Source: Pilatotrama ljubarskyi (Eukaryota; Basidiomycota; Agaricomycetes; Polyporales; Polyporaceae). Taken from it: a DNA stretch of 45,587 bases. The notes beneath the pieces are model-generated. The model was not told the DNA's origin, ran no database searches, and saw only the letters and a list, made by a program, of their open reading frames with translations. Of the stretch, positions 10,470 to 21,013 are shown piece by piece. Every line of letters starts with the position of its first letter. The stretch's first letter is position 1. Position numbers and translations under genes: made by a program. Location of the stretch: NCBI GenBank assembly GCA_022385805.1, contig MU277684.1, forward strand, positions 450,548 to 496,134, in the 5' to 3' direction.

Positions 10470-10776
10470 GTCTGCAAATTTGTCCGGTGCGGCAGATGGA
10501 TTGACGATGGCATGAACTACTACAGTGTATCGATGCATGTACTTGTATAGGGCTCAGAGGGCACCTCGATGGCTTTCTTGACTGATAACTTTACTAACAA
10601 GTAGTCGACAAACTGCACATCATGGAGGAAGACACGCGTGGCACGGAGAAGTCGTGGTCACTACCACAGCGAGACCGATAAACAATGACCAAAGTCCATT
10701 TTCCATCTGAAGTGCCGAGCTTCCAGTCAAATGACCGGTCGCAAAGGCAGCCCAGAAAGAAGAGAAGGGATCCCCC

Positions 10777-10961
10777 GACGACACAAGCCGGTACTGCAGT
10801 AGCAAGGTCATCGCGCCCCCGGGTTGCAAGCAGAGCCCAGGGGACAGGGGCGGCAAAAATTAGATAACCAAAAATGGGGCCGGTGGCCCCATAATAGTGG
10901 TTAAACTATTAAGAACAGATACTACACTTGATCTAAGCCAAAAGGCCAGAGTGGTAAGGAT
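10777..10961 (-). ncRNA. U2: U2 spliceosomal snRNA
   Basis: Read on the minus strand, the start is ATCCTTACCACTCTGGCC followed by the near-universal U2 5' domain (TTTTGGCTTAGATCAAGTG, then TAGTATCTGTTCTT). This includes the GTAGTA branch-site recognition sequence. Stem IIa can form from TAATAGT/ACTATTA, stem IIb from GGGGCC/GGCCCC, and an Sm-type site follows (AATTTTTG). A GC hairpin (CCTGGG...CCCGGGG) and a stem IV loop with the conserved CTGCAGTACC complete the RNA. It base-pairs with the intron branch site and with U6 in the spliceosome. Ends are estimated to within a few bases from homology and pairing; total about 185 nt, normal for fungi. Confidence 0.92.
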
Positions 10962-11722
10962 TTACTATGTCCGACCGCAGGCTATATACCCCATGAAGTC
11001 GCGCACGGACCAGCCGCATTGTTTGGCGCCTGCAAAACTCATGGGCGGCGTCTCTCGACCTGATAAGGAAGCCGGAAGCTTTGGATCCTAACAGGCCCAA
11101 ACAACCTGTATCATACTCCCGGCGTTTCTCCATCGCGTCCAATTGTTGTCTGCATCGTGCTGTCGAGTCCTTCGAAGATGCGCAAACGTAAGACGCGTTT
11201 CCTCGCTTCCCTTGAATGAATTGTGCTAGGAGCCGCTGTAGAGAGGGGCAATCTGGTCCATGCTGAGCACCGTCTACCTTCTCCCTGGTGGGGAGTTACC
11301 GCATGACAGCCTCGCCGCTATTGTTTTAGTTTCCGGGAGAATCTTGTCTCTGACACGTACGTCGTCTGCTATCTCGATATATCCTTGTCTTTGATGCATA
11401 CCAGTACTCTAGAGACCAATCGCTTGCGCGACAGAGTCAGTGATGCTATCTGCGGGCAGTTGATCTACATCTGCTTTTCTTGTTCTGTACTTACGGTATG
11501 GCCCTCGTGTGGCACATCGCTGGGACCCAAGACGAGCAGGGATGTTTGGAAGCCGTGGCAACTGCCCGTCTCGCGTTCGCCGCAGGACACATAAAGATGC
11601 TCCAGAATTCATGACGCTTCTCAGACAATCCGTGCTATCCCCCTTGCCTTTCCGCTAGTAGTTTCGAAGGTCTGTCCACATATCTTCCAGAGGGGCTCAA
11701 CGCTCACTACCACGCTGTAGCA
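10962..11722. other. Intergenic region between U2 and the LRR-like gene
   Basis: About 760 bp. The left part should hold the U2 promoter (no TATA seen). From about 11609 to 11722 the frame of the downstream gene is open, with protein-like residues (SSFEGLSTYLPEGL). That may be an uncalled 5' exon or chance. Confidence 0.4.
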
Positions 11723-13078
11723 ATGTTTGCGATCGATATGGGGATCCCTCCTGACCCGTGCTTGGCAGCGAATACGATCCATGGCGAGATATTCTCACAC
11801 GATCGCCTGCCGGACTCTATACCCAAACCTGCCCTCCTCATGGTGCTATCGTTTACACTGTACGACGCGTCCGACTACCCGAGGCTATCGTCACTTCTCA
11901 GCAAGCGGATGCCTTTCCTCGAGGAGTTAAATATCGCATTCCGTCATCCCATATCCGAGGTGCTCTTCTTTCCCTTCATGCCTTCCTCCGACCTCCAACT
12001 CAGTCTCTACCCTTCCCTGAGGACGCTTCGACTGGACGGCGTCTGCTTCAACCTCCCGCTGCCCGCTTCTCCTTCACTCCGCCGTCTCTCCTTGAAGAAC
12101 TACACCGGCTCCGAGCGAGGTGTCTTGTTCCTACAGTTCATGGCCGCCTTGGAGAGCTGTACACAGCTTGAGGAGCTGGAAATCCACAATTATGTTTTGA
12201 TGTTTTCCACGGATACCGAGCCACCCCGCAGACCGGCGATTCTTCAAAGACTGAAGAAGCTTGTTATCGCTGAAGCGCCCATCGTCACGTCGCTCCTCCT
12301 AGAGAACCTCTACGTTCCAGCCACGGCAGACGTTCATATCCTCCCGTCTATCTTGGCAGACTACCAGGAAGACTTCGGAACCTGGTTCGCCGCCATACTA
12401 CCCGAAGACACACGGACCCTCCCCATCCTGAAGGAGATCATGGGCCTGGAGGTGAAACTCGTCGAAAACACCTTCCTCCTCATCGGCGAAACCCCGCGGT
12501 ACAACAAGCTTACTCTCGAGATCAACCTGGACTTCGAGTTGGCGGTCGGGATCCTGGCGGATCGCGACGCTCTCTTCGAATCTACGATGCGGAGCATCGG
12601 CCTCGTCGTCTACGATGCCCCCGTTATGATCGCTTCCTTCCAAGGGAACCTCATCAACGTCAGCGAAGACACTTGGGCCGCTGCCCTGGCGCCCCTCACC
12701 GCTCTCGTGAAGTTGTCCGTCGACGATACCGGACCGCGCACCGCAGGAGCGATTACTCTCTTCAAGGCTCTCGCGACCCCGGTGGGCCGCTTCACAAAAG
12801 ACGAAGTTACGCTCTGCCGCTCCCTCGATACCATCTACGTCCGCGGCGCGGCGTGCGAGTCCGAGCTTCTCTGCCAAATCGACAAATTCCTCATTGCGCG
12901 CCAGACTATAGAACCCAAGATACACTCGCTAAGGGTCGAGCTAAAGCCCCACAGCGAGTTCAGTCGGGCGCAACTGGACAGCGATTGGAGTGAGAAGAAA
13001 CTCCCGACACTGGCCGAGTTCCAAGCCAAGTTCGCCAAAGCCTTGGACAGCTGCTTTGTTGACATCGTAGAGGCTTAG
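11723..13078 (+). CDS. LRR-like hypothetical protein of the fungal F-box type, lacking a visible F-box
   Basis: Uninterrupted frame of 451 residues. The first 200 residues show irregular leucine-rich units (FLEELNIAF, LRTLRLDGVCF, LRRLSLKNY, LEELEIHN), as in the C-terminal part of agaricomycete F-box/LRR proteins. The rest (ALVKLSVDD, LDTIYVRG, IHSLRVELKP) continues that pattern more weakly. No F-box is visible at the chosen start. Such genes usually encode it in a 5' exon, and the open frame extends upstream to 11609 without an ATG, so the N terminus may be incomplete. Function is unknown. It is not obviously a fourth member of the tandem trio upstream: the GGRGCWVES end is absent. Confidence 0.65.
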   Translation: MFAIDMGIPPDPCLAANTIHGEIFSHDRLPDSIPKPALLMVLSFTLYDASDYPRLSSLLSKRMPFLEELNIAFRHPISEVLFFPFMPSSDLQLSLYPSLRTLRLDGVCFNLPLPASPSLRRLSLKNYTGSERGVLFLQFMAALESCTQLEELEIHNYVLMFSTDTEPPRRPAILQRLKKLVIAEAPIVTSLLLENLYVPATADVHILPSILADYQEDFGTWFAAILPEDTRTLPILKEIMGLEVKLVENTFLLIGETPRYNKLTLEINLDFELAVGILADRDALFESTMRSIGLVVYDAPVMIASFQGNLINVSEDTWAAALAPLTALVKLSVDDTGPRTAGAITLFKALATPVGRFTKDEVTLCRSLDTIYVRGAACESELLCQIDKFLIARQTIEPKIHSLRVELKPHSEFSRAQLDSDWSEKKLPTLAEFQAKFAKALDSCFVDIVEA

Positions 13079-14182
13079 AGTAATTGGTCGATCTCCGCGT
13101 CCTTGTATGTACGTGATCCTGACCGTGTTGACACGAGCGTCCACTACCAGCGTAGCCTAGTATTGATACCATACCGCATTCTCCAGAATCAATTCATGCT
13201 ATCTGTCTTTCGCCCGACTTCAAGACGCTACAATGTCGTAGACACGCCCCGCGGGCGTCGAAGGACCATCCGACCAACAGAGCAGGGGAGGAGCGTGCCG
13301 CGACGACTTGCTGACCTACAGGGCCCACGCCTCACATCTTGACCTGCGCACTGATGACTCCCCTCATGCAGGCCGAGAGCTCCGCCCACTGACTCGACAG
13401 ACACGCTCTTGTCGATATCCCAGCTTTGGCCCGCAGTCTTTTTCGGACCCCTTGGTTCAGCAGCGCCGGCACGCGGACCACCCATTTGGGAAGCTTGCAT
13501 CTGCGCGAACGTGGGCTGTCAGGGGCTGTCAGGCCCGTCGATTCTGTAGCCAAACGCCCTATTCGCCATGGCGCGAACTGCCCCCACAGAAAGGCATGAA
13601 GGGGCTCGTGGTAGTGTTGTGGGCAGCCGAAGCTCCTGCGAGTCGTCCGGGCAGTGACCTGCGAAGAGGGAAGGTGCCCACACCTAGAGATTGACACATG
13701 AGAGCAAATCGTCTGGATACCTGCACTTATAGAATTAACGGATTGGGAGACCCTGCCCGCTGTACGGGTCCTAACGCCTCATCCCGCCAAGTTCGATCCA
13801 GAGTATCTGACGCACCATTCGAGGCAGCATGCGGCGTGGGCGTACCGCACATGTAGCAGGCATTTATAGCGAGACTCGAGACGGAAGCAAGGAAGAGCGT
13901 AGGCCTAGGTGGTTGGCAGTCGAGTTTTGAAAGGATGCGGAGTGCACCAGCACCTCGTCGTCCAGACTTGGGCATCTGCTCCGCACATCGCCGCTCGGGA
14001 AATCCAGCTGTCGCAGGCGTGGAATCATTATGTGGAAAAACCGTTGCAGATCTGCTTGAGGATGAGACGGGGAGTGGAAACGCGCATGCCATGATGCAAA
14101 GTGCAGCTGTGGCAGAATCTTTGAAAGACCGCCACCGCGCTTCAGCCACTCTCCACCTTCCTCATTCTCGTCCTTCGTCAAA
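13079..14182. other. 1.1 kb intergenic region
   Basis: No convincing gene, RNA or repeat seen. Short open frames on both strands have no recognisable domains and look like chance frames in GC-rich DNA. The right end must hold the promoter of the B-box/DUF2009 gene. Confidence 0.4.
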
Positions 14183-16529
14183 ATGCCGCCAGGTAACACC
14201 GCAAGCCACGACGAGGTCGAGCCTCATGAGCCTACTCCAGGACAGGCGTTTTCGCTCGAGAACATCCTCAGCGGAGACCACGAAAACATCGAGCACCCCA
14301 CTGCACCCAAAGAGGCGCTGACACCCACGGGTGGATGGGACGAGGAGACTGCACACGAGAACGTCGCGCAGGGTTTCTGTGTAGAGTGTGAAGGTGCGTT
14401 TCGGCACAGGGGCCGTTCGTATATATATTGGGGAGTCGCGAGTTTGAGTTTAATGTGGACCATCAGATCAGCCTGCCCAGATTTTCTGTGAGACGTGCTC
14501 CGACAACTTCTGCGAGGTCTGCTTCGCCGCACAACACCGGAAGGGCACCCGGAAACGTCATGCGACACGACCGCTTTCGAGCCCGCACGACAAGAGGGCT
14601 AAGACGGAAGAGCCCCAGCCTGCTAATGGCGAGACCTCGGCCAACGGAAATGCGGTACGTATCCTGCTTATAATGTATGACGTGTAGCTCACACAATACA
14701 TAGATGCACGTCGACGAGGCTGCAGAAGAGGATTCTGACGAGGAGTTGGAGCAGGCAGCCGCTGAAGCGTCTTCCTCTGCCAAAATCGACATCGTACTCT
14801 CCTCGCAGCCCACGCCCGGTTCCGCCGTCGGAGAATGGTTCGTTGAGCGCGCAAAGTTCATTCCCGTGCGCCTCACGCTCGAAGAAAGAAAGTATCTCCG
14901 TTTGCTCGAGGCCGCGCTGAACGTGTCCGAGTATACGGACAAGATAGACACCATAGGCTTTGGTCTATCGAAGGCGAAGCGGATCGTCCACCAGATTCGC
15001 GAGCTCTGCGCCATTTTGTCCGGCCTGGTCCTCTCAGCGGATTACAAGCAGGGGCAAGAGCTCTTCCAGGACCGTGACTTCCAGTCGAACGAGAAGTTCT
15101 ACCAGGATATCTTCGAGCTTGGTCGCCGTCATAAAATCATGAACCCGGACAAGATGCGCTCGACGTACGGCAAGCTGATCTATATTCTGCAGGTGTGTAG
15201 CGCCCTGGCATAGTCTATCAAGTCGTGCTGACAGATCCGCTCCAGGACAGCCAAACACCCGAGGTCAAGGACCTGCTCAACTTCAGCTGCGTCAAGCCCA
15301 TCAAGACGGTCTACTCCGTGCTGGAGCAGCACGACGCGCTGGACCTCCTCCGTGACGACCTCGTGTCCATCGCCACTAAGGAGATTTACTCCGAGGGCCG
15401 CTCCCGACGAGATATCCAAAAGGACATCAAGAGCAAGGAACGCGCTATCGAAACCCTCGCCGGCAAGTACGCGCGCCGGGGCTTCAGCGAGGAACAGGTG
15501 CGCCAGTGCCTGTACAGCATTGGCGACAACCACGCGTTCCTGCGCACGAACCGCGACCCGTGCGAGCGCATGATCGCGTATCTCAAGCAGTACTTCCACC
15601 CGACGCACCCCCAAGATAGCAAGAGCAGTCTTGCGATCAAGAACGGCAAGGGCGGCGCGCGCCTCACGCACGATCACTCGAAGCAGTACGCGTACGTCCT
15701 GCAGAGCTTGACGCTTTGGCGCGAGATCTTGCATGGTGAGCCTGGTTATCCTCGAGAGGTATACGATGATTTCTGACCGTGGTTGCCGCAGATATGTTCC
15801 ACCTGTGGACACTCGCAGAGTCGGACCTCCTGAACGAGAACGTCCCATACCGCCTACGCGACACTGGTCAGGGTCTGAACCGTGTCCAGGCAGCGCCGAA
15901 GACCTCCCGGATGATGCATGCCATCCTGAACCGTGCCCAGCGCAGCATCGGCTCTTGGGTCGGCTCCTCCGTCATCCACATGGGCGACCACAACGTGCCG
16001 AACGCGCTCATGTTCATCGGTGAGCACCCATGTTTCATCCGTCCTCTGTTCCCGCGCTTGGAATTTCTGACCCACGTCCTGCGCATATAGACAAGTACTC
16101 GCAAGTGTACCGTATCCTCCTGCCGATATGCAACACCCTCGCGCAGATCCCACGTATCGCAGAGAACCCCGCACTCCGGTCGTACATCGACGACGAGTGG
16201 GGCTCACCCGAGGGCCTCACGCGCGAGATCCTCGCCGACTTCTTCCGCCACGGCTTCGACGGCTCCGGTGCTGGAAATTACTTCGATGCAGGTGAGGTGT
16301 TGCACGCACCTTGACATCGACCGGGGTCATTGACGTGCTTTCCAGGATCGTGTATCGACGGCCGGCTTACGAGCGCGTGGAACTGGTGTTCCACGCTCGA
16401 GAAGAAACGCTTCTTCCCGATCTTCCTGCTCTCAGGTCGGTGTCTGGCTCTCCTCCTCCATCCTACTCCCGTACACATGCTCATCACTGACCGCACACAG
16501 GCTTCATTGGCTTTGACGGAGAATGGTAG
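14183..16529 (+). CDS. B-box zinc finger plus DUF2009 protein (UPF0652 family)
   Basis: Eight exons, 14183-14393, 14467-14654, 14704-15192, 15246-15735, 15792-16019, 16091-16291, 16346-16435 and 16501-16529, give 1926 nt and 641 residues. A B-box-type zinc finger at about residues 65-105 (CVECE...FCETCSDNFCEVCFAAQHR) is split by intron 1. An acidic linker follows, then a long domain that I match to DUF2009/UPF0652: GEWFVERAKFIPVRL, ERKYLRLLEAALNVSEYTD, YGKLIYILQD, HDMFHLWTLAESDLL, DHNVPNALMFIDKYSQVYR, ending FIGFDGEW. The family is conserved in fungi, plants and protists, but its biochemical role is not established as far as I know. The final exon is only 29 nt. All junctions keep frame, and the tail FIGFDGEW falls exactly on the stop. 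Confidence 0.88.
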
Positions 16530-16809
16530 AACCCGTCGGACGTTGAGACGTCCCGATTTCCTCGCGCATCGTACTGCTAGACCGCTGTCGCACTGCTTTG
16601 ATACACTGTTCGTTGAGGGTACAACACGTCTATTACAGCCTAGCACACGTAGATATTTTATCGCGAGCGACGAGCGACGACGAACGCAGAGGAGCGTCCG
16701 TCCTGCGCGTGTCCGGAACCATAGTCTCATGTGCCGAGTGCAAGAAAGCAGGAGGGGCCAGCAACTACCCCAATGGTTTTGTCATCCTCTCCCAACGCGG
16801 AGATCCAGC

Positions 16810-18463
16810 TCATGCTACGGCAGCCTGCGCAGCCGCCGCAGGGGTCTCGATACCCGCAGGTGCAGCAGCAGCAGGCGCGGCCGCCGGAGCGTCCGTGCTT
16901 GCGCCCGCCTTCTTGCGGCTCGCGGAGACGACCTCGAGGACGCCCGCGAGGCCGGTCTTCCACGCTTGCAGCCGCTTCTCGAGGAGCTCCCACTGCTCGC
17001 GCTCGAATGCGCGCGCGGTCGCGCGCGTCACGTGCAGCGATTGCGCAGTCTGCGAGAGCTTGCCGGTGAGGAGCCCCGCGCGGATCGCTGTGAGAAGCAG
17101 AAGGATGTGAATGACTGTCATAGATGACTGGGTACGTGAGGAGGCGTACCATCGATGACCCAGGACTCGACTTGCGAGGGCTCGACTTGGAGCGCAGAAG
17201 CGATCACGGAGTAGGGAATGTCGCGGCCCATGTTCTGGAAGCCGAGAGTGGCAAGCGTGAGCAGGCGGATTTTCCGCTCCAGCTGCGTGCTCTCGATGTC
17301 TATCGAAGCAGAGAGCCAGTGAGAACGCTTTCACCACTGACGGACGGTGCTGTCTTGAACGTACCGTACTTCGAGAGCGTGTCCGGATGACTCTCAACCC
17401 ACGCCTTATATTGCGAGATGCCCTCGTTGAGGAAGATTTGGAGGAGGGAGAAGAGATCGTGGTCCTTTGCGGCGACGACGGCGTCGAGACGGAAGAGGGA
17501 GTCGAAGTCGAAGTATGAGGGAAGTCGGAGGGCGGACGCGACAGCGTCGATCGCTGCTGACTGGGCGAGGGGTGAGGAGGAGGGGAGTGAGCGGACGTAG
17601 GAGAGCTGGTACTGGTATGCAACGGGACTGAAATGACAAGGATCAGAGAGGGACGGTAAGGCCGCAAGCCGCGAACATGTACTCACGCGTTGCCGGACTT
17701 CGTGAAGGCGTGCACGAGCAGCTTGAGGAAGCCGCTCTTTTCCTCGGGGGAGACCTCCCATTCGGACAACCACCTATCAACTTCTATCTGGTTGATCCCG
17801 AGGAGGTCGAGCTCATCGTTCGCGCTTGCGAACTCGAGGAGAGTCTGGTACACATGTAGACGCAGGGCGGATCGTCGGGGAATGGAATTGAAGAGGTTGG
17901 TGAGTCTGTAGGAATATAAAACGTGAGCCGTTTGGCGGCAAAGAAGGAAAGTGCTGCATCACGCACATGCGGTACTTGGTAGCAGTGTGATCGGGCGCAG
18001 CCACGATGGTCTTCAGCAGAGTATCAAGGTGTGTGCGTGTCTCAGGAGCATTGAGAGGGTAAAGCGTGAGGAAGTGCGAAAAGAGGAGGTTGAAGAAGCC
18101 CTCGATCTCTGCAGAGGCAAAGTGAGATGCGAAAAGACAGGACGGCTGAAGTGAACGCACCCTTGTCTGAACCCTCGCCAAGTCCCTTCACTTGCGCAAT
18201 CACAGAGCCGAGCACCTGGCGTTTCCTCTCTACATCCTCTTCGATTGGTTTTTGGCCCTCTGAGGTCTTCACCGCCTCCTCGAATGGCTGGATGAAGTCT
18301 GGCCGGCCCTCTTCAGAAATGGTCCGGGCAAGGTAGTTTACGAGCTCGAGGATCTGCGCGATATATTCAATTTGCTTGAATTGATCTGACGCATGCTAAG
18401 CGTGCGTACCTGCTCCTCGAAAGTGCCCTCCGCGAAGATAGATATTGAGTCTGTTGCAGCCAT
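16810..18463 (-). CDS. Eukaryotic translation initiation factor 3 subunit M
   Basis: Complement of exons 18410-18463, 18161-18353, 17967-18108, 17687-17905, 17365-17627, 17150-17299 and 16810-17087: 1299 nt, 432 residues. It belongs to the PCI-domain eIF3m/CSN7-like family and would act in the cytosolic eIF3 complex that scaffolds the 43S pre-initiation complex. Helical repeats run through the first 270 residues (LTNLFNSIPRRSALRLHVY, LSEWEVSPEEKSGFLKLL). The PCI winged helix follows (IPYSVIASALQVEPSQVESW, VIDAIRAGLLTGKLSQT) and then FEREQWELLEKRLQAWK. The C terminus is an Ala/Pro-rich low-complexity tail of about 35 residues beyond the usual family end. COP9 subunit 7 is the nearest alternative, but the length and the REQWELLEKRLQAWK block favour eIF3m. 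Confidence 0.88.
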
Positions 18464-19114
18464 GTTTTCTGATCGTCGGCCTTGCGAAGGACAAGAGTGC
18501 ACGAAATTCAAGAGCAAGCTCGGTCACAACACGACCAAACAAAGTGTACATGTATGATCGTTTCCTCACAGGCGCCCACGTATGTACACTCCTGCTCATC
18601 GCCCTGCTCCGGCCTGATTGTAGAATCCCCAACTGGACTGGCTCCTGGTCTCAGCGGCAACACGGAGAACTATATCTTTGACACAATTATGTGCACCACA
18701 TATTATCTGTATGCGCTCGATGCCATGCCTTGGTCTCCAGCCCTCTGCGCAACCCCTGCTTGACCGGTCTCTGAAGTCAAAGTCGCCTGCGTGATGTCTT
18801 CAGCCATCGATATTGTGACTCTTGAGGCTTAGAAGGGCGGCTTGAGTGCTTCTCTCGAGAGCCGCAGCTCAGTTGGTCCACAAGCCCGGTGTAAAAGGCG
18901 AAGGAATGCGCGTATGAGCGTTGGTCCTGGATAGGAAGTCCAGAGTCTATATCGGCTCTGGCTGAGCTTCGACAAACCTTGAGCTGGCGGCCTCTGCAGG
19001 GGGCGAACACGTTGGCCGTGCTCTCTCTCGCCATCCATCGATTATAAGGGCTGCAGTCTCAGCATCCCGCGCACTCTCTGCTCCTGCCCCCATGCCTTAC
19101 ACCGTCGCGATGCC
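18464..19114. other. Divergent intergenic region, eIF3m / membrane coiled-coil gene
   Basis: About 650 bp between two divergent genes. A TATAAG at 19043-19048 is placed for the right-hand gene. I see nothing else that is specific. Confidence 0.45.
19043..19048 (+). promoter_or_regulatory. TATA-like element
   Basis: TATAAG, 67 bp before the ATG at 19115, followed by a C/T-rich stretch (TCTGCTCCTGCCCCC) typical of fungal transcription start regions. Confidence 0.4.
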
Positions 19115-20369
19115 ATGGCCCCCGCCGCCCCCGTACAGCAGCATACACCCAGCGTACGTGTGCCCTACCCTCCCGAAAGCCGCATCCTCACATTCTACAG
19201 CAACGAACAAACGCCCCTGACAGGACGTAGCAAGACGCGCCCGCTTGGCGTGCTCTATGGGTGCATCGCCGCGATAGCCGTGGCGCTCTTCATCGCGCAG
19301 AACTTTGGTCTCGTGCGTTGCCCGCTTAACGACGTCCCCGCCCCACAGAAGGCGGAGCTCCGCCGACAGTGGCGCCTCGAGCAGGACGCACATCGAGTTC
19401 AGTCCGGTACGTGGGCCCGAGAACGCAAGGGACACGCGGATGAGTTGCGGCTCTGGGCCCGAGAACGGGATGCGCACAGGGCAGAGCACGACCAGTGGGT
19501 GAGAGAGCGCGAGGAGGAAGAGCGGGCGTGGCGGGAGAAGCAGGAGGCTGAACGTCGAGAGGAGGAACGGCAGAGGCAGGAAGCACGGGAGACGTTTGAT
19601 CAAGAGCGTGAAGTCTGGCGCAAGCAGCGTGAAGAGGAGCAACGCCATCGCCTCGAAGTTGTGCGCAGAAGCGAGGGCGTCTACTGGACAGAGCCGCACG
19701 GGGACTCTCACTGCCATTCGTATGGTACTCGCACGTACTATGCACACCTCAAGGATATACCGGATGACCTCAACTGGCGCGAAGTTTGCGACAATATGCC
19801 GCCTGTCTCGATACACGGCCGCGAGATCAACAAGCCAGACAAGTGCGAGCGTAACGTCAGTAGCCGGTTCCACACTCCTCCCCGAGCAGATCTAAATGCT
19901 GTACGCAGGGCAATGACGAGGTCGTTGGCGCGTGGTATATCGACTACGATGAGCCGAACTGCAGGCCTTACTGGGAGACCATGTACGACAAGGTGACATG
20001 CGCTGAGTCTAAAGCTTCACATTTTATGGGTTCTTACTTGCGTCCTATATAGGGATGCACCCCAGGCATGACTGGTTTTCAGGTAAGTAGGCGCACATGC
20101 CCAGCGGCTGTTCATATGCTCATATCATGCCGCGCAGCGTTTTGAGGCTCGTCTCGACGGGATCGGCAAAGGCGACGACTGGGGCATGATGTGCGCAACG
20201 ACCCCTGCTACCATTCACGGCCTGCACTTCGACCGTCCAAGCAGCTGCGAGAACAGGGTAGGCTCCTTTCACTGTATGTCTCTTGTGTCCCTACCTCACA
20301 CAATTCTACTAGGGCACCTGGTCAGGCATGGTTGGCATCTGGGACTATCCCAACCGCAAGTGCCGATGA
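19115..20369 (+). CDS. Type II membrane protein with long coiled coil and Cys/Trp-rich C-terminal domain
   Basis: Five exons, 19115-19855, 19909-19992, 20053-20082, 20138-20257 and 20313-20369, sum to 1032 nt and 343 residues, with every intron in phase 0. A short cytosolic N terminus (about 42 residues) leads to one hydrophobic segment (LYGCIAAIAVALFIAQNF, about residues 48-65). A highly charged coiled coil rich in Glu, Arg and Gln follows (about 75-195). The C-terminal part has regularly spaced Cys and Trp: REVCDNMPP, KCERN, VVGAWYIDYDEPNC, GCTPG, RFEARL, WGMMCATTPATIHG, HFDRPSSCENR, GIWDYPNRKC. I recall similar uncharacterised proteins in other Agaricomycetes. The topology suggests an extracytosolic disulphide-bonded domain held off the membrane by the coiled coil; that is inference. 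No catalytic motif seen. Confidence 0.8.
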
Positions 20370-21013
20370 ACTGAACTTCAGTATGGACATGGACACTGCA
20401 GTAGTAGACCTCTCCCTCGCTCTCTCTTTCTTGAGCCTGGCTATGTTCCTGAGATATCACGAAGTGTTGTACGAGTACCATCGGCCTGTCAGACCCGTTG
20501 TATTGAAGTTGTAGAGCGCTTCTCCTGCTTGCCGGGCGTCGATCTCCTCTGTCCGCCGCGTACCCCCCTAACTGCTTGCGTTCAAGGAGCAACTGCTATC
20601 TGACGCATACCGACAACATGGATCGCTTCGTGAAGGGCAATGCGTTGCTCAAGCTTTCGCAGATCCCGAGGAGAGAGCGAGCGTCGAGCGGAAGGAGAGG
20701 GCCGGAGGCATTCATTTCCGTGCCGCCGAGTTTCGCAAGCCTGGGCTGGACCGAGCTCACTCTCCCCCGCCTCGCCTCCACTATGTCATCCGCCTCCCCC
20801 CGCTCTCATCCCTCCTCTTTTCTCCTCTGAATATCACCCTCATCTCCTCAAGAACACCTATAATACCCTAGCTAGACTAGTCTGCCCTTCTGCGTGATTC
20901 CCCCTCCTGGTTACCGTTCTGCTCGCGTGCTCCGAAAATACTGCTGCATCTCGCGCGCGCGACGTCGACGTCCTTATGCCCAGCACTGAACCCGCCGGAC
21001 CGCCGCCGTCTCG
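20370..21013. other. Intergenic region before MDM34
   Basis: About 640 bp. Open frames here (for example 20576-20830) have no domain signal. Pyrimidine-rich tracts around 20760-20840 and 20890-20960 probably belong to the MDM34 promoter and 5' UTR. Confidence 0.4.

Noticed and set aside
11385..11594. Possible upstream F-box exon for the 11723 gene
   Set aside because: The translation shows no F-box pattern, and no donor/acceptor pair joins it to the gene in a convincing way.
20576..20830. 84-codon plus-strand frame before MDM34
   Set aside because: Ser/Pro-rich end, no domain, and it lies in the presumed MDM34 promoter.
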